From Aphelenchoides besseyi (Eukaryota; Nematoda; Chromadorea; Rhabditida; Aphelenchoididae), in NCBI GenBank assembly GCA_024699855.1, contig JAMPIQ010000002.1:14260001-14324000 (forward strand): a stretch of DNA of 64,000 nucleotides, read 5' to 3'. Each line of letters begins with the position of its first letter. Position 1 is the first letter of the stretch. Positions 56,424-64,000 of this stretch are shown piece after piece. The translations under genes were made by a program, and so were the position numbers. Under the pieces are notes generated by a model that had not been told where the DNA came from, searched no databases, and was given only the letters and a program-made list of their open reading frames with translations.

Positions 56424-59400
56424 GCTACTGTAAAGATCAATTAACAAAAAAACTTAAACACGCAAAACCACGTTTCATCAGCTAAAGAAAACTAGTTGGA
56501 TGAGGTTTTATTTGAGTTGGTTTACATCAAAATGTATCATGAGTTGAAATGCGAGTTTGACGGAACTAAGAGGTTTTCCGAGTCAAGAAAAGGAGCTTAA
56601 ATAAAAAGAGTTCCGTTAGCCTAAACCGGGAACTGATCTTCAACGCCCATTTTTTCGGATTTAAAGCGATTTTACAGACGATTACGATTCTTTATTAAAA
56701 ATTACGTTGTATACTTTTTGGTATCATAAATAATAGATGTATAAAGTGCTGATGCAATACACCTGCTATATCACGCAACGCTTAGAAAAGCCGTCTATAC
56801 CGTAGACCTAACACACGCAAATGAGTTCTGAGATTGTCTTAGCGTTGCTAGCTCATAGCTGCGAAATATACGAGTTGAAAGCAAAAGTAATCACGTCAAT
56901 GAGTTCTTTTTTTTTTGTTTTCACTAAAAGGTTCCAGTGAGTTCAATTAGCACACGACTCGGTTTAAAAACCGGTGACGCTCAACAACAACAACAGCAAT
57001 TGTACCTCGTTCTTACGGTGTGATGGCAACTTTAGTATAACTCAAATAGAATTAATTGCAAAAGAGTGTACGTTTTTGGATCTTTCCATACAAACGACGG
57101 GAATCATGCGCTCAACTTCTTTTACGATTGAAAACGCAAAAGACCACAAAGCGAATCCACAAATTCAAATTTGTCGCCCCATCCTTTCACTCAATGATAA
57201 TCGTATTCGCTTCCGTTAACGTCATCACGCGACATTAAATATGGACAGATCAAAGGTAAAACGCATCACGAAGAAGAAGAAGACGCAAAAAGCTTTCGAA
57301 AGTGTATTTCGGAAGCGATCGAATGAATTTGACTGGTGAATGACAACTGACGCGTTTTTGTTTAATCGAATACCGTATTTTAATAAACCGCCTACTTGTG
57401 TCTAACAAACGAATTTCTTAGAAACAAAGGATCTGCAAAACACAACAGGAAATGAATTTTACATTGATAACTTAATCCCGAACACTATATAGACATAAGG
57501 AAGAGCTTAAAAGCTATGCGAAAAAGACATGTAAACTGTATTCTTGCATAGGCTTTTTAAGCTTTTATTTTGGGTACGTACTGATGCGTGCAAGTTAATT
57601 TTACTAGCAGCTTTGAAGGATCAGTTGTCGCCAAGTTCTAAGAACAACTGATCATTAGCTCTGATATTCTGTGGTGCACAGCAAACGTGGTCTTAAAATA
57701 AGAGAATCAAAAAGGAGTATCAACAGGCAGATTCCCAAGAATAAAGCGAATAAAACCTATAGTACGCGTACTTAAAGGCATCGCGGAGTACATTTGGTGA
57801 GCAGTCGAAGTCCAAAAATACAAAGTCGAGAATGGCGACTGGTAGCGCTGGTAACGAAGACAATTACCTATCGACGTAAATATTCTATCATTGATCAAAG
57901 ATACAATGTCAACCAGAAGCGTAATCATCACAAGTTTGATAGCCTCGTTTGAATTGTTAACCTATCAAAAAGCACGTATAATATAAAAGTGAGTGCTAGT
58001 ATCTTTTCAAATACTTATTCTACATAGACATTCAATACAACATGAAAAGTACAGTAGTCGAAAGTATTAACTACAACTTTTAGGAGTTTTGCAACTGAAC
58101 ACCATCAAACCCTTTCAGCCAAACAAAATTGAATCATATTTTGAACTTGGAAACGTAAAAGATCATATCCTTAGACATACGATCAATTGCTTGAGACCAG
58201 AGGGCTCAAATTGTGACGACAGGTGGTTGGCTTTTGATGAACAATTGGTGTTGAAGTATTAAACTTCATATTAGGAATTCATCACTTCAGCGTTAAAATA
58301 GTTGACGTGATTTACTGTCTCACAAACTCATAATTTTTTAATAAAGGATTAAAAATCTATGCGGTCATCGTTAGTTAAAGCTAAAAAATCGTACTTTCAA
58401 ACTTGAAGATGTTCAAAAATGTGATATAAAAGTATAAGCAAGAAACACAGAAGCATCGACTTCTGAGTCAATGCTTATCTTTTACTTTTAAACTCCAGTT
58501 CTACGTAAATACGAGATTGGTGATAGGTTTATTGCCAAACATGTTTTTTGTACGACACGCGAACTGTTCTCAAAGTCCTTAGAATTATATTGGTACTTGA
58601 AGATCATAACATTACATCACTCTCTAAGCTATTCGAAAGCTCTTTAGCGGTTCACTCATTTTTAATCAAATGTAATGTGAACTCAGTGGTGATATATACC
58701 TATGTTCGGAGATCGTCTGATCAAACCGAAACACTAACTATCAGATAATAAAAGTTTACTTGTAAATCGTATACGTTCTATGGAAGGCAAGTGTAAACTC
58801 TGTCCCACTGAAAACTCATTTGTATGCGCCAAAGTTCCGTGTGTCCGAATTAGGATAATTGTAAATACTCCCTTTTAGACAAAGAAAGAGCTCAATCCGT
58901 TAGCCACGCCCGATTAACTCATAACGTTCGTTTACGTCCACACGGATAACAAAGTGGTTGTCCGTTCATTTGTTCGCTCTTGGCCAACTAATACGGCCAT
59001 TGCTGCACATCTTATTAATTCGCAAGCAATTAGCAGATGCAGTAGCTCAAGCTTAAAAACGTGAATGTCAAGATAAATGGGAATCGTTTTTATCACAAAC
59101 TTTTTATTTAAGAACAATTGATGTTCTCCATAAACCCATTTCCTCATGTGATCAGCACCAAAAAGGATTATGAGAACGTAATCCTACATTGTAGTTTTGC
59201 TCCAATGTTGCTGTCTTAAAGAGCAGCTGCAGAATTAGTGGAGACGCTGAATTTTTTAAAAAACATCTACATTTTGTATGTGGACGTTTGCTTCAACATG
59301 TCCAACAATGATGCCTACAATAGACTCCGACAGACCATTAAAGGTACGAATACAAACATTCATAGAATTCTTGATCGACTATTGGCTACTCCAGATTCAA

Positions 59401-61297
59401 TTCAAACAAAACGGGCGTTTGATCCGAAGTTAACTAATCGAATTGACCCAAGAACCAGCACGAGTGCATGTGTATTCTAAACTCTTGCCTTTTAATTTGA
59501 TTCAATATGTCTTATTATAAGAACGCACTTTTAGATTCACCGATGAATTGACGTCAGTGAACTTTTACAAAACAGTTCATTACACGAATCGATTTCTCGA
59601 GACTAACATGTCTGATAACTGAAATCGTAGGTGCAATTGTCTAAATGACGAGCTAACTGGAACAGAATTCATGTACAACTCGAAGAGCAATATATACGCA
59701 TTAAAGGAATCAAAAGAATATTCGTCGTATGAACAGCGAACACAATGAACTCGACTCTAAGAAAATGAACTTCAACAAAAACATTCATTTGACTTCTTCT
59801 TGTTTGTTTGTCTTTGTTTTCGATGTACAGTAGCACATCGACACAATAAACTTTAGCACGTAGTTCCCCTGAGATTTCCTGGAACTGTAAATCAAATAAA
59901 CAGTTGGAACGATGAATGTCCGTTGGGAGTTTTTTCGATAGTACTCAAACATCGTCGTAAGTTCCGTTGAAATTGGCTTTGTTATGACGTTTACACATGA
60001 ATTCGAACTGTCTGATGAAAAGACGTATAAACAACCTGAATAACAAACATACACACGTTCAGATTTCTCGTGCAAAACCTGAATGACCTTTGCGAACAGA
60101 CATACGATGACCGGGAAATCTGAGAAAACAATTCTACTTCCTCATTATTTGCCTTCTAGTGACCAATTGAATGAAAGCACCGATAGTCTTTTTTTGTCAT
60201 CCAACCAGCGTATCGGATATCGGAAACAGTTCGAATCACTTGACAGATAAAACACCAACAATCTTTTAGACATCAGCTGCACGCCTAGACGGTTTTGGCG
60301 TACGATAATTCACCCTTTACTTCACGAGAAGCAAAAATTAGACGACGTACAAGTCACTTAGAATGACGGTCAAACATTTCCACCTACGCGACGCCGAAAA
60401 CACATCCGTTTGAGTGTCTAAACGGAAACTCTTGAACTCAATGGTCAGCATAAAGAGTCATACAACTCCAATGACCGTAAACTTGCGTACGTCAATGAAA
60501 TTCTTTTATCAGTCATTGATGTTTGCTTTGATGAAAACAATGTAAAAAGAATGCTAATTCACTGGTTTTGCATGTACACATTGTTTAAAAGGTCACGCCA
60601 ATTTCCCGCTACTTCGTTCCACGAACATGTGGATCGCATATGAATAAGCCAAAAAACAAATACAATAACCTTCAACAACTGTATACGATCTTTAAAACTT
60701 TCAAGCATCATTCGAGATTATGCATATGGTTTGCCGGTTACCAGAACAACCGGTGGTTTACTGCTCGTATGTTAAGTTCTCATTACCTAATGTTTTATTC
60801 AATTGTTGTTACTTAAACATCGTTTTGCAAGAAAGAAACTAGAGAATCTAAAAAGAACCTTATAGTTAAAAGAAACACGTTAACAAGAATGGATTCCATT
60901 CTTCAAACTGAAGCCACGGGGATTTAACACAAAAGTACAGATAGAAGAACAGTTAACAAGAAGACAACCAAATGACCTCCAGATTGATCAGAAGAAACCT
61001 AATGCTTGTTGGAACGACCCACATCAATTTTGTGCGACGTTCCCTTGTAATCCCGAGATAGTGATTCGAAGCTGCTACGATTGGAGAGATATGAACAACA
61101 TAACAAATGATAAATTATGTGCAAGAAAATTCTGTTTGGTGATAAGTAGAAATTGTAAAGAAGAACGTTAATCTTTCGTATGAACAGTAAAAAGAACTAG
61201 GAAAGTGAATAATATTGAATTTAAAAAGAACATGTCAAAGACCAGAAAGCATGCAGTTTTAAGGCTCATAAGTCCGCTGAACGTGAGAGATTAGAAA
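56424..61297. other. Gene-poor AT-rich region
   Basis: Nearly 4.9 kb with no supported gene, the largest gap in the window. Short frames at 59298-59480 (MSNNDAYNRLRQTIKGTNTN...) and 59785-60075 minus (Ser/Tyr/Val-rich) were considered but lack convincing exons or families. A T-run at 56907-56916 and a CAA run near 56985 are the only simple repeats noticed. It may hold distal regulatory DNA or decayed genes. Confidence 0.5.
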
Positions 61298-64000
61298 TCA
61301 AATGGCAAAATTCATTTCGTCGATCTTCTTGTCCACAGCCTCCAGTTCCTTCAATAGACATGACTGTTTGGTTTGATCGTCAAGTGTGGAGATTTGTCGA
61401 TTGATGATATTTAGTTCGACATTCAATTGTGCTTTCTCCACAGCCGCTCCCATGTTAAGGTCCAGAATTCGCTCTTTGACATTCAGAATTCGATCCAAAG
61501 TTGCCGAAACAATGTGCTGTGGATTCGAGTTGAGAGTTAATGGACGAATGACTTGTGGAACATGATCGACCAAGTTGACTGGATCAACGGCTTCGTAACT
61601 GGCTTGTGGTGACACTAAATTTTTTCACTATGACACAAAGACAAAATTGAACATACGGTTTTGCCGTTGAATGGCTGAAATAACCAATGGTCGCTCCAAC
61701 ATGTCGGTGACAGTCATTCGAGAACAATCGGCCTGAACGGTTGCTGGTGCGGTGCTTCCCGTATGAAAGAAAGTCGTTGGACAAGCTGTTCGAACACTCG
61801 ACCACAAACGCGCTGATGTCGATGCGGGCGCTTGTGCATCGGGCAGATTCGTTTGTGGAGGTGCGGTGTTGATTGTCGACAGGTTGAGTTGAATGTCGGA
61901 AACCACAGAAAACGAATCAGTTGATTGAGGCGGTAGAACGGCGTCCGACAGTGTAAGTGGAATCGAGTGAATCGCAGGCATCGGCGGTAACTCGATGTTC
62001 GTACAATTCGGAGAACCATCGAACTCATCGAATAAAACCGAACTTGCAACCGTATATGATACATGACTAAACTGGTTTCTGTATCAAATCGCATGTAACG
62101 TATATACCTTGTGGAATCTTCATCACAGTCTTCACGTGGAATGGGATCAAATCGCATTTGAGCCAAACGTCTAAATCAATTGCTTGAAATTGAAATCGAA
62201 AGGATTTGAGTTAACAAATTCTAGATCTAAAACCTACGTCACAATCTCATGTCTTCTCAACAACAAATGCTGATCGTCGGAAGAGTTATCCCATGCGGTA
62301 CTCGGGATTCTAAATCCATTCTCTACATGGTCAAGATTATTTGATTGCTTTGACAAATTTGCGGTCTTTCCATTACTATAGTTTGAGGTTGTACCGTTTG
62401 GACTAAAACATAAAATTTTTATATTCGAAATCATACAAAACTACATAGAAGTATTTAAACAAAGACGTATATACTGATGGAATGATTTTACGAAAAAAAC
62501 AAGCTAAGTGGAGTGTTCGAGTAATTTGACTTGAAGCGTCGCTTTCGAATCGAACAACTTCAAACATTTGGTGTTAGTAAATAACATCCAAACGGCGTTC
62601 TAAAGTTAAAAGATGAGAGACAGAACGAACACCATAAGACTCGAGGTATTAAGTCGTCAAAAATATAACCAACCTCTCTTGGAGCATCATTACCGGCGCT
62701 GGAGGTCCATACAGAAAACTGTTCATTGCTGCGTTTGGTTGTCGGTTTTCGGCCGTTGGAATGAGCGTTGGAACTCCCGGTGGTGGACCGATGAACATCT
62801 GCATAGGCTTTGGTGGTGGAATTAAGATCGGCGCAGTTGGTGGTGGTTCGTTTGGTTGAAACTAAACTCCTAGTTTTTGTTGGTATACGAGTTTTCATTC
62901 CTACCATAAACATTGGATTGGGAGCCATACCCGAGTGTTTAAGAATGTTCGGATCCATTGGAACTTCAGTTGTGGATTGAATCATGACAGGAACCATGGG
63001 AATCATTGGTTGAAGGTTTTGATCGACCATTATCGGTGGATTCATTTCACTTTGTACAGGTGGCGGCATATTTTGTACAAACTGAACATCAGTCGACAAG
63101 TAAGAAGTATTCGTAGACTGAATTTCAAGATCCGGAGTCTTGCCGTTCGATGGTCGAAGTTCTTCGCTTGTATGCGCATAATTGCATCTTTCAGCTCCAC
63201 GTGGACATACCCGATTCAGTAGAATATCTCTGCAAATTCATTTGTTAGAGAACTTTCTTCGTTCAATAAGCTCACCTGCACAATCTCGTCTTGTACATTC
63301 GCTGACCATTCAAAGGTGCAACTGAATTCTTTGGATCGTTTTTTCGCGCGAATTTTGCTTCGTAGTTCTTCCTAAATAGTAATCTGAACCAATAGTTGTT
63401 GATAGTGATTACGTTTTGCTGAACTGTGAGTAAGCAATCAAAATGTCTCGTAATGATCGAAAAACGTTTCGCAACAGAGTGTAATCGACTGTTGCGTTGT
63501 CGTTGAGTTCGATTTGAATGATATTCGTGATTTCGGGAAGAACATCTTTTAAGTGATCGGGATCTCCGTTCTTCGCCAGAAGTCCACGCAATTCGACTAC
63601 TGCTTGATTGAGTAGATGCGGTGCTTGCAACGAGTCGACAATTGATTCCATGTGCACACGATGGTTAGCATCTCCGTACAATAAACTCGACCATTGATCA
63701 GAGGAGATTCGTAGTCCCGCCTCCAATGCGATTTGCACGATTTGCGCGTCATGTTCACGTCGAAGTTTGTCGTAATCGCGAAACTCCTTTTTCAGTTGCA
63801 TGAGTGAAGACTCGCCATCTCGTTTGATTACCTAACATAATCGTTAACATTAATTTCAAGAAGAACTCACATTGAAACAACTGGCACGATAAAGCAATTG
63901 CACCACATGACCCACACAAGTTTTCGAAACGTGCGGATAATCATCGGTCATCGTTTGCACGATGTACAGAACCAATGTCTTTCGAGCAATCAGTTCTCCC
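61298..64000 (-). CDS. Roquin / RC3H-family protein, C-terminal part (5' end outside window)
   Basis: The gene enters from beyond position 64000 and ends at TGA 61298. Visible first is the HEPN-like helical region flanking the ROQ domain ([60 protein letters not shown]). Next is a CCCH zinc finger ([20 protein letters not shown], then RCNYAH). Downstream is a long Pro/Met/Asn-rich segment ([16 protein letters not shown]), a disordered Ser/Thr stretch and a C-terminal coiled coil ([16 protein letters not shown] ... [18 protein letters not shown]). Roquin proteins bind stem-loop decay elements in mRNA 3' UTRs through ROQ/CCCH and recruit deadenylases; a RING at the missing N-terminus gives E3 activity. 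The C. elegans member is rle-1. The RING and ROQ core lie beyond the window. Confidence 0.92.

Noticed and set aside
59298..59480. 60-codon plus frame starting MSNNDAYNRLRQTIKG
   Set aside because: Single short frame in an AT-rich gene desert without homology or splice support.
59785..60075. 96-codon minus frame that might be a chemoreceptor terminal exon
   Set aside because: The upstream acceptors do not give a consistent frame and no seven-helix pattern could be built.
1..64000. tRNA, rRNA, snRNA, spliced-leader RNA and CRISPR signatures
   Set aside because: I looked for the tRNA B-box (GGTTCGAATCC-like), known snRNA cores and regularly spaced repeats on both strands and found none that hold up.

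Overview
The window is eukaryotic nuclear DNA, almost certainly from a nematode. Genes are split by very short, uniform introns: several measured ones are 41-42 bp, with GTAAG/GTGAG donors and TTTAG/TTTCAG acceptors. The gene set is animal (FGF receptor, Neuralized, KDM6, Roquin, TRAP-beta, ETF-beta). Some members are nematode-flavoured: a MEC-4/UNC-8-type degenerin, a ZIG-like two-Ig secreted protein, and an FGF receptor with a long insert between its Ig domains as in EGL-15. The exact clade cannot be settled from sequence alone.

Layout, left to right. 0.7-1.1 kb: an RL-amide neuropeptide precursor. 2.2-6.3 kb: two tandem secreted PAN/Apple-domain genes, the second ending in a thrombospondin type 1 module. 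6.5-9.8 kb (minus): a ZIP metal transporter and mitochondrial ALDH7A1/antiquitin. 10.7-16.3 kb (minus): a short KDM6-type JmjC histone demethylase and a Neuralized E3 ligase with a myristoylation-type N-terminus. 18.3-21.2 kb: divergent fructose-1,6-bisphosphatase and mitochondrial peroxiredoxin. 21.5-25.8 kb: a degenerate segmental duplication carrying two broken copies of one gene; one copy is split by about 1.1 kb of foreign sequence, and an unknown small gene lies between them. 26.7-29.7 kb: the degenerin. 30.1-32.2 kb: ETF-beta and TRAP-beta. 33.0-34.9 kb: phosphopantetheinyl transferase, convergent with a sesquipedalian-like PH protein. 35.5-42.0 kb (minus): a very large single-pass membrane protein (LDLa, mucin-like, SEA-like, EGF, TM, long basic tail). 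42.7-43.2 kb: a TIMP/NTR-like reading frame of uncertain integrity. 44.0-48.3 kb: a kelch-like protein with a CaaX terminus, an endophilin-like BAR protein and an unknown gene. 48.6-53.2 kb (minus): the FGF receptor. 55.3-56.4 kb (minus): the ZIG-like protein. 56.4-61.3 kb is gene-poor. 61.3-64.0 kb (minus): the C-terminal half of a Roquin/RC3H protein that runs off the window.

There is no operon-like theme. This is ordinary mixed euchromatin with housekeeping metabolism (ALDH7A1, FBPase, ETF-beta, PRDX, PPTase) beside signalling and matrix genes. The least ordinary parts are the RL-amide precursor, the duplicated pseudogene pair with its inserted sequence, the LDLa/SEA/EGF protein with its large tail, the prenylated kelch protein, and two perfect or near-perfect hairpins in intergenic DNA. 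All gene calls come from reading translations by eye; no database search was run.
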